DNA of 6,529 nt from Paracoccaceae bacterium (GCA_021767525.1 JAASTF010000180.1:1-6529); one strand, 5' to 3'; counted from the first letter of the stretch, positions 1 to 6,061 are shown. Numbers and translations: made by a program. Notes: generated by a model not told the origin, from the letters alone.

Positions 1-1591
1 AGCCGGGATCATCCACGAGGTCGTGGACAGCATCGAGGCGCTGGTGCCGCGCGCCAAGGCATACCTCAAATCCGTCGCGGGGGACGCGGCGGCCTGCACC
101 CAGCCCTGGGACGACCGCAAATACCGCGTCCCCGGTGGGCCGTCGAACACCGCCGCCGCGGCGCCGCGTTTGGCGGCAGGCTCGGCCATGCTCTACAAGA
201 AAACCCGTGGTCTTTTGCCTGCGCCGGGCAAGATCATGGACATCATGGCCAACACCGCGTCGAACGTCGATTTCGACAGCGCGCAGCGCTATGAAAGCCG
301 CCAATTCGCGTCGCTGGTGCCGCTGCCCGTGACCAAGAACATGATCCAGGCGTTCTTTTTCGACCTGAACAAGGTCAATGGCGGCGCGGCGCGGCCCAAG
401 GATGTGCCGCAATCGCATGTGCAAAAACTGGGCATCCTGGGTGCGGGCATGATGGGCCAGGGCATCGCCTTTTCCGCCGCGATGGCGGGGATCGAGGTTG
501 TGCTGAAAGACACCGCGCTAGAGGCCGCCGAGCGTGGCAAGGGCTATACCGCCAAACTGCTGGACAAGCGCGTGGGCCAGGGACGGATGGACCAGGCCAA
601 GGCCGACGCGGTGCTAGCGCGCATCACGCCCACCGATCAGGCCGAGGCGCTGGAGGGCTGCGATCTGATCATCGAGGCGGTGTTCGAACGCATCGACGTG
701 AAAGAGGCCGTGTTGAAAGAGCACGAGGCGCTGCTGTCGGATCACGGCATCTGGGGCTCGAACACCTCGACCCTGCCGATCACCCGCCTGGCCGAAGGTG
801 CCACGCGGCCCGAGAAATTCATCGGGCTGCATTTCTTTTCGCCCGTCGACAAGATGCCGCTGCTTGAGATTGTCGTGGGCGCGAAGACCGACGATGAGAG
901 CCTGGCCCGCGCCTTCGATTTCGCGCGCCAGATCGGCAAGACGCCCATCGTGGTGAATGACAGCACGGGGTTCTACACCTCGCGCACCATCGGCACCAAG
1001 ATGGACGAGGCCGCGCAGATGGTGGCCGAGGGGCTGGACCCGGTGCTGGTGGAAAACCTGTCGCGCGCGGTGGGGTTCCCGACCGGGTTGCTGACGCTTT
1101 ATGACGAGGTGAAGCTGTCGCTGGCCATCGACATTTTCGACACCCAAGTGGGCATGGGCCTGCGACAGGCCGAGGACGATCCGACACCCGAGGCGCGCGG
1201 GCTGATGCGTGCGCTGGTCGAGGCCGGGCGCAAAGGCCGCGGCGTGGGCGGCGGATTCTTCGATTATACCGAAGCGGGCAAGGATATCTGGCCGGGACTG
1301 GCGCAATGGCGCAAACCCGGCGCCGAGATCCCAGAGCAGGATATCAAGGACCGGATGCTGTTCCGCGCGGTTCTGGAAACCTTGCGCTGCCTGGACGAAG
1401 GCGTGCTGCGCTCGGTTCCGGATGCCAATATCGGCTCGATCATGGGGATCGGCGCGCCGGTCTGGACCGGCGGTTACGCGCAATTCGTCGAAACCTATGG
1501 GCGCGAGCGGTTCATCGCGCGCTGCGAGGAGCTGGCCGCGAAATACGGCCCCCGCTTTGCCCCGCCGGCCTCCTTGCGGCAGGCGGCGTGA
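1..1591 (+). CDS. fadJ: FadJ-type 3-hydroxyacyl-CoA dehydrogenase (multifunctional beta-oxidation enzyme), 5'-truncated by window edge
   Basis: The reading frame is open from position 2, so the gene starts outside the window; the GTG at 23 is an internal Val, not a start. About 529 residues are visible of a family that usually has about 700-730. The first ~20 residues (AGIIHEVVDSIEALV) look like the end of the enoyl-CoA hydratase domain, followed by the linker helix. The NAD-binding Rossmann domain begins at 419 with GILGAGMMGQG; its GxGxxG lies at 440-457. The catalytic His is in GLHFFSP (830-832), the partner Glu in PLLEIV (866-868), and the conserved Asn in VVNDSTGFYTSR (956-958). The two C-terminal dehydrogenase domains follow, including GRGVGGGFFDY near 1235-1266. 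Established role: hydration of 2-enoyl-CoA and NAD-dependent oxidation of L-3-hydroxyacyl-CoA in fatty acid degradation, with a separate thiolase as partner (not in the window). All dehydrogenase catalytic residues look intact. The family is certain; the fadJ rather than fadB name is by overall style. Confidence 0.95.
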   Translation, partial: AGIIHEVVDSIEALVPRAKAYLKSVAGDAAACTQPWDDRKYRVPGGPSNTAAAAPRLAAGSAMLYKKTRGLLPAPGKIMDIMANTASNVDFDSAQRYESRQFASLVPLPVTKNMIQAFFFDLNKVNGGAARPKDVPQSHVQKLGILGAGMMGQGIAFSAAMAGIEVVLKDTALEAAERGKGYTAKLLDKRVGQGRMDQAKADAVLARITPTDQAEALEGCDLIIEAVFERIDVKEAVLKEHEALLSDHGIWGSNTSTLPITRLAEGATRPEKFIGLHFFSPVDKMPLLEIVVGAKTDDESLARAFDFARQIGKTPIVVNDSTGFYTSRTIGTKMDEAAQMVAEGLDPVLVENLSRAVGFPTGLLTLYDEVKLSLAIDIFDTQVGMGLRQAEDDPTPEARGLMRALVEAGRKGRGVGGGFFDYTEAGKDIWPGLAQWRKPGAEIPEQDIKDRMLFRAVLETLRCLDEGVLRSVPDANIGSIMGIGAPVWTGGYAQFVETYGRERFIARCEELAAKYGPRFAPPASLRQAA

Positions 1592-1597
1592 TCCAAA

Positions 1598-1686
1598 GGT
1601 GCCGCGCCTGTGGCGCGGCGCCGGCCTCGCCCGCGCAGATGCGCGGGCCGGTCAGGGGCGCTGCCCCTCTTGGCGCTTTGCGCCAA
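1598..1686. terminator. Cluster of four GC-rich hairpins between convergent genes, probable bidirectional terminator
   Basis: Four consecutive inverted repeats fill the gap between the fadJ stop and the DUF2478 stop. (1) 1598-1608 with 1612-1622: 11-bp stem with one G-T pair, TGT loop. (2) 1629-1636 GCCCGCGC with 1641-1648: perfect 8 bp, AGAT loop. (3) 1654-1659 AGGGGC with 1663-1668: perfect 6 bp, GCT loop. (4) 1670-1676 TTGGCGC with 1680-1686: perfect 7 bp, TTT loop. None is followed by a proper T-tract, so classical intrinsic termination is not clear on either strand. The position between convergent stops supports a 3'-end, processing or stabilising role for both transcripts. The third and fourth stems plus the CCCCGGGATATTTT that follows resemble an intergenic sequence I recall from many Rhodobacteraceae genomes. 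Confidence 0.6.
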
Positions 1687-1687
1687 T

Positions 1688-2194
1688 TCACCCCGGGATA
1701 TTTTCAGAGAGAGGAAACGGCGAATTGGTTTCGAGGTCATGAACGGTGACCCAGCGGGCCATGTCGCCGGCAAATGCCTCGAAGGCAGGGCGCTTGGCGT
1801 CGGCCACGCCGACGATGACCGTGCTGCCTTGGCCTACCGCCTCGGCGATGAGGGGGGCGAAGCCGCGCCCCAGCTCTTCTTGCTTGCCGAAGCGGTTGAC
1901 GAACAGCACGTCCGCCCCTGGCAAGGTCGTGGCCACATCTGCGACCACCTGCTCCAGCGCCCCCGGGTCCAGCCGGCAGCCGCTGGCGCCGGCGCCGAGG
2001 TCTTGCGAGATGATGCGTGTGAAGCGCTGTGCGGCCTCTTCCACCACCATGCGCTCCTTGGACCCGTCCGGTGCCGGCGCGCGGGTTTGGATCACGCCGG
2101 ACAGGCGCCGCCCCTGTGCCAGCAGCCTGTCGCGCAGGCGCGCCAGGGCGGCATCGGTTTCGGGCCCGCTGGGCACGGCGAGAATGGGTGTCAT
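1688..2194 (-). CDS. DUF2478 family protein, possible molybdenum-linked nucleotide-binding protein
   Basis: 168 residues, about the usual length for DUF2478 proteins. Start ATG at 2194 is set by AAGGA at 2206-2202, 7 nt upstream. Family hallmarks: an N-terminal strand and helix followed by RRLSGVIQ (29-36), ISQDLG (62-67), GCRLDPGAL (72-80), NRFGKQEELGRG (100-111) and GVADAKRPAFEAFAG (129-143). The fold suggests a P-loop-NTPase-like alpha/beta protein, but no intact Walker A is visible, so the biochemical activity is unknown. No signal peptide or membrane segment; probably cytoplasmic. Database members are sometimes annotated as molybdenum ABC transporter ATP-binding proteins, an over-reading, though they do tend to lie near molybdenum genes. 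Here it diverges from mobA across 68 bp, which supports a molybdenum role by context only. The last residues (LSENIPG) are encoded by the complement of CCCCGGGATATTTT next to the hairpin cluster, so the C-terminus may have been extended into a repeat. Confidence 0.82.
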   Translation of the reverse strand: MTPILAVPSGPETDAALARLRDRLLAQGRRLSGVIQTRAPAPDGSKERMVVEEAAQRFTRIISQDLGAGASGCRLDPGALEQVVADVATTLPGADVLFVNRFGKQEELGRGFAPLIAEAVGQGSTVIVGVADAKRPAFEAFAGDMARWVTVHDLETNSPFPLSENIPG

Positions 2195-2224
2195 GGCGGT
2201 TTCCTTGGACCACGAGATAGGTCA

Positions 2225-2243
2225 GGGTAAAGCGTCTTTACCC
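2225..2243. promoter_or_regulatory. Perfect 8-3-8 palindrome, candidate operator shared by the DUF2478 gene and mobA
   Basis: GGGTAAAG-CGT-CTTTACCC is a perfect inverted repeat of 8-bp arms around a 3-bp centre in a 68-bp divergent spacer. It begins 31 nt upstream of the DUF2478 start and ends 19 nt before the mobA start. A weak promoter-like pair for mobA, TTGGAC (2205-2210) and TAAAGC (2228-2233) with 17-nt spacing, would place the -10 in the left arm. Each hexamer matches consensus at only three positions, so this is tentative. The site does not match the ModE/Mo-box consensus (TATATAA-rich half-sites). A dimeric repressor operator is the simplest reading; a short leader hairpin in the mobA mRNA is the alternative. 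Confidence 0.5.
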
Positions 2244-2262
2244 GACGGAGCCATGTGACACC

Positions 2263-2859
2263 ATGACCGACCTGCCCCCCGCCGTGATCCTGGCCGGTGG
2301 CGCCGCCCGGCGGATGGGCGGCGGCGACAAGGCGCTGTTGCCCTTGGGCGGCGCGCGGGTGATCGACCATCTGCTGGCGCGGCTGCGCGGCCAGGTGGGG
2401 GCGCTGGCGCTGAATGCCAATGGCGATCCGGGCCGGTGGGCGGGGCTGGATCTGCCGGTGCTGCCCGACCCCCTGCCCGGCCAGCCCGGGCCGCTGGCGG
2501 GTCTGTTGGCGGCGATGGACTGGGCGGCGGGGCTGGGGTCTGCGCGGGTTGTCACGGTGCCGGGCGACACGCCGTTTCTGCCGCGTGACCTGGTGGCCAG
2601 GCTGGCGGCGGCGGACGGCGCGGCGATCGCGCGCGACGCCGCGGGGCGGGATCATCCGGTCTGTGGCATCTGGCCGGTGACGGCGGCGGCTTTATTGCGC
2701 GACCTCTTGGCGCGCGACCAGCGCCGCGTCATGGGGTTTTGCGCGGCGGTGGCGGCGCGGCCCGTCAGTTTTGCTGACAGCCCGCCGCCGCCGTTTTTCA
2801 ACATCAACACGCCCCAGGACCTGGCGCGCGCCGAAACGTGGCTGCGCCCCGCGCCCTAA
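2263..2859 (+). CDS. mobA: Molybdenum cofactor guanylyltransferase MobA
   Basis: 198 residues, complete and of normal length. It transfers GMP from GTP to molybdopterin-bound Mo to make Mo-MGD (then bis-MGD), the cofactor of DMSO reductase-family enzymes, in the cytoplasm. The N-terminal nucleotide-binding signature is intact: VILAGGAARRMGGGDK (8-23) with G12, G13, R17 and K23. Further hallmarks are DPLPGQPGPLAGLLAA (69-84), the metal/GTP-binding Asp in VPGDTPFLP (D102 within 99-107), and the C-terminal FNINTPQDLARAE (179-191). The start ATG at 2263 has only GGAG at 2247-2250, 12 nt away, so the ribosome binding site is poor. A mobB partner, often next to mobA in relatives, is not present: the next gene is convergent and overlaps the mobA stop by 4 bp. 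The divergent DUF2478 gene shares the upstream palindrome. Nothing suggests inactivation. Confidence 0.95.
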   Translation: MTDLPPAVILAGGAARRMGGGDKALLPLGGARVIDHLLARLRGQVGALALNANGDPGRWAGLDLPVLPDPLPGQPGPLAGLLAAMDWAAGLGSARVVTVPGDTPFLPRDLVARLAAADGAAIARDAAGRDHPVCGIWPVTAAALLRDLLARDQRRVMGFCAAVAARPVSFADSPPPPFFNINTPQDLARAETWLRPAP

Positions 2860-3965
2860 CCGATCATCGAGTCGCTTGGGTCCAGCCGGTCGTAATGCGC
2901 CCTGAGCCGCTGCAACGCGATGCGCAGAACGATTTTGCCCGACCGGGCCGACCAGCCCATCCGCTTTTCCGCCGTCTCCAGCCCTTCCAGGTAACAGCAG
3001 CAGCGCAGCGCCACGTCGCCCAGTCCCGGCCCCAACGCGCGCAGCGCGGCAGCCACGCGGTCGCGCGCGCCCTCGGCCCCGCGGGCGCCCGGCGTGGTGG
3101 CACCGGACCCACCGCGATCGGCGCCGGTCAGGAACCTGTCCCAGTTCTGCGTGACGCGCGGGCCCATTTGCGCCAGCTCGAAATCCTCGCGCAGGCGTTC
3201 GCCGGCGGCGACCAGTTCGTAGGACAGAAACGGTTTGCCGTCGCGGTCCTTGCGCCGCGCCAGCGCACTCAGGGGCGACTCGGCCGCGTTGTAACGGATG
3301 CGCCGGCGCGGCGCGTCGCCGGATTTGGGCGCTGCATCGTCCCACACCCGCTGCGCCCCGGTAAAGCCGGCCGGCGCCTCGGCAAAGCCCGCGGGCGCGT
3401 TTCCGGCATCCTTCAGCATCTCGGCCAGGGCCGCGCGCCCGACCGAGGTGATGGTATAGCGCGACACCCGCCCCGGCGCATCGCAGGCGATCCAGTCCTT
3501 CAGCGCCATCGCCTGCGCCACGTTGCGTGCAACCACTGCCGTGCGGTTGCTGCCACCGGGCACATCGCGCACCACCACGGCCTTTTCCATGTCGGTCGCG
3601 ACCGCCAGAACCGCGCCGCTTTCGGTCAGGCGGCGCAGGATTCGCATCGCCTCGGCGCGCAGGGTTTCCTCGTCGGGGGGCAGATCGGACGGCGTGTTTC
3701 TTGCATTCATGATGCGGTGATCCTTTTCGCTTTCCTGGCGGGCCGCGCGAAACAGCGAAGAGCCAAGATGGCGCAACGCCTCGTCGACCAGCGTGTCTTC
3801 CCGGCGGGTTTCCATCCGCCGGATCTGGCGCAGAACGGTCGATGCGTGACAGCCGGCGTCCCGCGCCAACTCGCGTATGGGAAGGCCTGCTTCGGTATGT
3901 GCGAGATAGCGTGCGATCGCCTCAGGGACCCAATCGGGCGTGGGCGCGTATTGCTGTTTCAGCAT
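2856..3965 (-). CDS. Helix-turn-helix, DUF6456 domain-containing protein (putative DNA-binding regulator)
   Basis: 369 residues. Layout by reading: an N-terminal helix-turn-helix, LPIRELARDAGCHASTVLRQIRRME (28-52); a second, winged-helix-like region (~105-182) ending SRYTITSVGRAAL; the DUF6456 core RYNAAESPLSALARRKDRDGKPFLSYELVAAGERLREDF (224-262) and PRVTQNWDRF (269-278); a low-complexity Gly/Ala/Arg linker (~281-303); and a C-terminal helical part RCCCYLEGLETAEKRMGWSARSGKIVLRIALQRL (321-354) with three consecutive Cys (322-324), which could be a third DNA-binding unit. No signal peptide or membrane segment. Function and target genes are unknown; transcriptional regulation is inferred from the HTH segments. 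The start at 3965 keeps the N-terminal HTH, although the strong GGAGG (3985-3981) is 15 nt away; a later Met (residue 86, at 3710) would remove that domain. It is divergent from the DUF6477 gene across 245 bp and its TAG stop overlaps the mobA TAA. Confidence 0.85.
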   Translation of the reverse strand: MLKQQYAPTPDWVPEAIARYLAHTEAGLPIRELARDAGCHASTVLRQIRRMETRREDTLVDEALRHLGSSLFRAARQESEKDHRIMNARNTPSDLPPDEETLRAEAMRILRRLTESGAVLAVATDMEKAVVVRDVPGGSNRTAVVARNVAQAMALKDWIACDAPGRVSRYTITSVGRAALAEMLKDAGNAPAGFAEAPAGFTGAQRVWDDAAPKSGDAPRRRIRYNAAESPLSALARRKDRDGKPFLSYELVAAGERLREDFELAQMGPRVTQNWDRFLTGADRGGSGATTPGARGAEGARDRVAAALRALGPGLGDVALRCCCYLEGLETAEKRMGWSARSGKIVLRIALQRLRAHYDRLDPSDSMIG

Positions 3966-4210
3966 CGGTTCGTTCCATTTCCTCCAGTGAAAAGGTCAAC
4001 GGGGGTGCCGTGGTTATGCACCGTCCATCCCCCGAATTATTAACAAACTAGGGGGACAAAACTTGCACGTCCGTTAACCATTTCCGGTTTGGCAAGTTTC
4101 GTTAGGAAAAGGTGAACGCCGAGAAAACCGAGCGCGCGCTGCCACCTTAGAATGCGCAACACCCGCTTGAGTTGTGGTTTTGTAAGGCCATCCGAGCCAA
4201 GGAGGACAAC
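3966..4210. promoter_or_regulatory. Divergent control region with CtrA-like half-sites
   Basis: This 245-bp spacer between the divergent DUF6456 and DUF6477 genes contains an AT-rich island (about 4034-4062) that stands out from the surrounding GC-rich sequence. It holds TTAACCAT at 4074-4081, identical to the CtrA half-site described in alphaproteobacteria, and a second TTAAC at 4040-4044. Neither has a TTAA after a 7-nt spacer, so a canonical full TTAA-N7-TTAA site is absent. TCCCCC (4028-4033) and GGGGGA (4051-4056) form a 6-bp inverted repeat that encloses the first TTAAC. I could not place a convincing -35/-10 pair on either strand. The right end carries AAGGAGG (4199-4205), the ribosome binding site of the next gene. 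I see no coding sequence in this stretch. Confidence 0.45.
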
Positions 4211-4513
4211 ATGCAAGACATCACCACAATGCTGGCAAACCTGCACCGCCCCCGCCTGTTGCTGCGCGCCGCCCGGATCGGCGCGCGCGACTATCGGCGC
4301 AGCGTGCATCTGCGCCCGGTTCTGAAATGCGCCGCGCTGCCCGTCACCGGGGCCGCGCTGATCGCGTTGCTTGAAATCGAACAAGAGATGGAAGACGCGC
4401 GCGCACGCGGCGACGCGGTTTATTCACCGCTGCGCCACGTGTCGATTCTGATCGCGCTGATGGGCGAGGCCCGGTTGCTGCGCGCCTCGCAGGCCGAGCC
4501 GGCGGTCAGCTGA
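4211..4513 (+). CDS. DUF6477 family small protein, function unknown
   Basis: 100 residues. The ATG at 4211 is fixed by a strong AAGGAGG at 4199-4205, 5 nt upstream; a longer in-frame version from TTG at 4172 has no such signal and would place the Shine-Dalgarno inside the gene. Recognisable family pattern: LHRPRLLLRAARIGARDYRR (11-30), then a hydrophobic helix PVTGAALIALLEIEQEMEDAR (44-64), and YSPLRHVSILIALMGEARLL (71-90). It is basic at the N-terminus (many Arg), largely helical, and has no signal peptide or clear membrane segment, so it is probably a cytoplasmic protein. No catalytic motif is visible and I do not assign a function. It shares its control region with the DUF6456 regulator, and its TGA overlaps the stop of the convergent mttB-family gene by 8 bp. 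Confidence 0.85.
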   Translation: MQDITTMLANLHRPRLLLRAARIGARDYRRSVHLRPVLKCAALPVTGAALIALLEIEQEMEDARARGDAVYSPLRHVSILIALMGEARLLRASQAEPAVS

Positions 4514-4528
4514 ACGCGTCGGGCTCGG
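4494..4528. terminator. Inverted repeat over the overlapping stops of DUF6477 and mttB-like genes, possible bidirectional terminator
   Basis: CCGAGCC (4494-4500) and GGCTCGG (4522-4528) form a perfect 7-bp inverted repeat with a 21-nt spacer. The repeat lies almost exactly around the 8-bp TCAGCTGA (4506-4513), which contains both TGA stops. There is no T-tract on either strand and the loop is long, so termination here is only a suggestion. It is the only terminator-like structure I see at this convergent junction. Confidence 0.3.
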
Positions 4529-6053
4529 ATGCCTTTTTCTCGGCCACATAAGCTGCCAGCGCCTCGGCGATGGCGGGGTCCATGGCGGGCTGCTGGTAAT
4601 CGGCCAGCAGCTTTTCCACCCGCGCGGCGGCCAATGTCATGGTGTCGCGCGCGCCCTCTTCCGACCAGGTTTCGTAGGGCTTGTAATCCAGCAGCTCGGA
4701 TTTCCAGAACGCTTTCTGGAAATTCGCCTGCGTGTGCGCACAGCCCAGGAAATGCCCGCCGGGGCCGACCTCGCGCAGGGCGTCCATCGCCTGCGCCTCG
4801 GCATCGTAGGGCACGCCTTCGGCCATCTTGTGCAGCGCGCCCAGCTGGTCGGCATCCATGACGAATTTCTCGAAACTGGCGACCAGCCCGCCTTCCAGCC
4901 AGCCGCAGGCATGCAGCATGAAGTTGACGCCGGACAGCAGGCCCACGTTCAGCGTGTTCGCCGTTTCATAGGCCGCCTGCGCATCGGGCAGCTTCGAGCC
5001 GTTGAACGACCCGGCCGAACGGTAAGGCAGCCCCAGGCGCCGCGCCAGCTGGCCCGCGCCATAGGTGATCTGCGCCGCCTCGGGCGTGCCGAAGGTGGGC
5101 GCGCCGCTGTTCATGTCGATCGAGGTGACGAAAGCGCCGAAAATCACCGGCGCGCCGGGGCGGATCAACTGCGCATAGGCGATGCCGGCCAGAACCTCGG
5201 CCAGAACCTGCGTCAGCGTGCCCGCCACCGAAACCGGCGCCATCGCGCCGCCCACGATAAAGGGCGAGATGATGCAGGCCTGGTTGTTCGCCGCATAGGT
5301 TTCCAGCGCCCCCATCATCACGTCGTCGAAGGTCAACGGCGAGTTGATGTTGATCAGGCTGGTCATCACCGTGTTGTTCTGCACAAAGTCCTTGCCGAAC
5401 AGGATCTCGCACATCTCGACACTGTGCTGGGCGCGGATCGGATCGGTGACCGACCCCATGAAGGGCTTGTCCGACAGCGTCATATGCGCGTGCAGCATAT
5501 CCAGGTGGCGCTTGTTCACGGCCACGTCGGTGGGTTCGCACACGGTGCCGCCCGAATGGTGCAGCCACTTGGACATATAGCCCAGCTTCACGAATTTGCG
5601 GAAATCGTCCATCGTGGCATAGCGGCGACCATTCACCGCGTCATGCACGAAGGGCGGGCCATAGACCGGCGCCAGCACCAGGTTGCGCCCGCCGATTTCC
5701 ACGTTGCGCGCGGGGTTGCGCGCGTGCTGGGTGAATTGCGACGGCGCGGTTTCGCACAGCTTGCGCGCCAGGCCGCGGGGGATGCGCACCCGTTCGCCAT
5801 CCACCTCGGCACCGGCCGCGCGCCAGCGGTCCAGCGCCGCCGGGTTGTTCACGAAATTCACGCCGATCTCGGCCAGCACCGTTTCGGCGTTGGTTTCGAT
5901 GATCTCCAGCGCCTCGTCGTTCAGCACGTCGAAATTCGGGATGTTGCGTTCAATGTATTTCGCCGTTTCGAACGAGACTGCGCCACGCGCGGCCCGGCGC
6001 GCGGCGCCGCCTCCGCCACGGGCCCGTTTGCGGGGTGCTTCTGCCTCGGCCAT
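4506..6053 (-). CDS. Trimethylamine methyltransferase (MttB/COG5598) family protein, non-pyrrolysine type
   Basis: 515 residues, normal for the family. The start at 6053 is set by GGAGG at 6066-6062, 8 nt upstream; Met codons further upstream (6068, 6170) would overlap this signal or lack one. Family members transfer a methyl group from a quaternary or tertiary amine to a cognate corrinoid protein. Archaeal MttB acts on trimethylamine and needs pyrrolysine; Pyl-free homologues such as MtgB demethylate glycine betaine. This frame has no internal amber codon, so it belongs to the Pyl-free type and the substrate cannot be read from sequence. Visible segments: a basic Gly/Arg/Ala tail (8-24), common in alphaproteobacterial members; LEIIETNAETVLAEIGVNF (49-67); KPFMGSVTD (196-204); SPFIVGGAMAPVSVAGTL (263-280); RPGAPVIFG (298-306); GSFNGSKLPDAQAAYE (348-363); and GVNFMLHACGWLEGGLVASFEKFVMD (375-400). 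No corrinoid protein, second methyltransferase or RamA-like activator lies in the window, so it appears orphaned here. It is divergent from guaA and convergent with DUF6477. Confidence 0.9.
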   Translation of the reverse strand: MAEAEAPRKRARGGGGAARRAARGAVSFETAKYIERNIPNFDVLNDEALEIIETNAETVLAEIGVNFVNNPAALDRWRAAGAEVDGERVRIPRGLARKLCETAPSQFTQHARNPARNVEIGGRNLVLAPVYGPPFVHDAVNGRRYATMDDFRKFVKLGYMSKWLHHSGGTVCEPTDVAVNKRHLDMLHAHMTLSDKPFMGSVTDPIRAQHSVEMCEILFGKDFVQNNTVMTSLININSPLTFDDVMMGALETYAANNQACIISPFIVGGAMAPVSVAGTLTQVLAEVLAGIAYAQLIRPGAPVIFGAFVTSIDMNSGAPTFGTPEAAQITYGAGQLARRLGLPYRSAGSFNGSKLPDAQAAYETANTLNVGLLSGVNFMLHACGWLEGGLVASFEKFVMDADQLGALHKMAEGVPYDAEAQAMDALREVGPGGHFLGCAHTQANFQKAFWKSELLDYKPYETWSEEGARDTMTLAAARVEKLLADYQQPAMDPAIAEALAAYVAEKKASEPDAFS

Positions 6054-6061
6054 CGAAAAAT

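Noticed and set aside
614..1483. A 289-codon open frame on the - strand inside fadJ.
   Set aside because: Antisense shadow of a gene with intact catalytic motifs; no recognisable domain.
2205..2233. Sigma70-like promoter TTGGAC-N17-TAAAGC for mobA.
   Set aside because: Only three of six matches in each hexamer; reported as a remark under the palindrome rather than as a promoter feature.
2838..4043. A 401-codon open frame on the + strand after mobA.
   Set aside because: It mirrors the DUF6456 gene on the other strand, with Arg/Gly/Ala/His-rich low-information sequence and no family motif.
4109..4148. AAGGTG (4109-4114) and CACCTT (4143-4148) as a hairpin upstream of DUF6477.
   Set aside because: Only 6 bp with a 28-nt loop; expected by chance in a spacer of this size.
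4172..4210. A longer DUF6477 protein starting at TTG 4172.
   Set aside because: The AAGGAGG before 4211 would lie inside the coding sequence, and no signal precedes 4172.
4040..4384. A 114-codon open frame on the - strand across the DUF6477 start and spacer.
   Set aside because: Antisense to a gene with a strong ribosome binding site and family pattern; no domain seen in the shadow.
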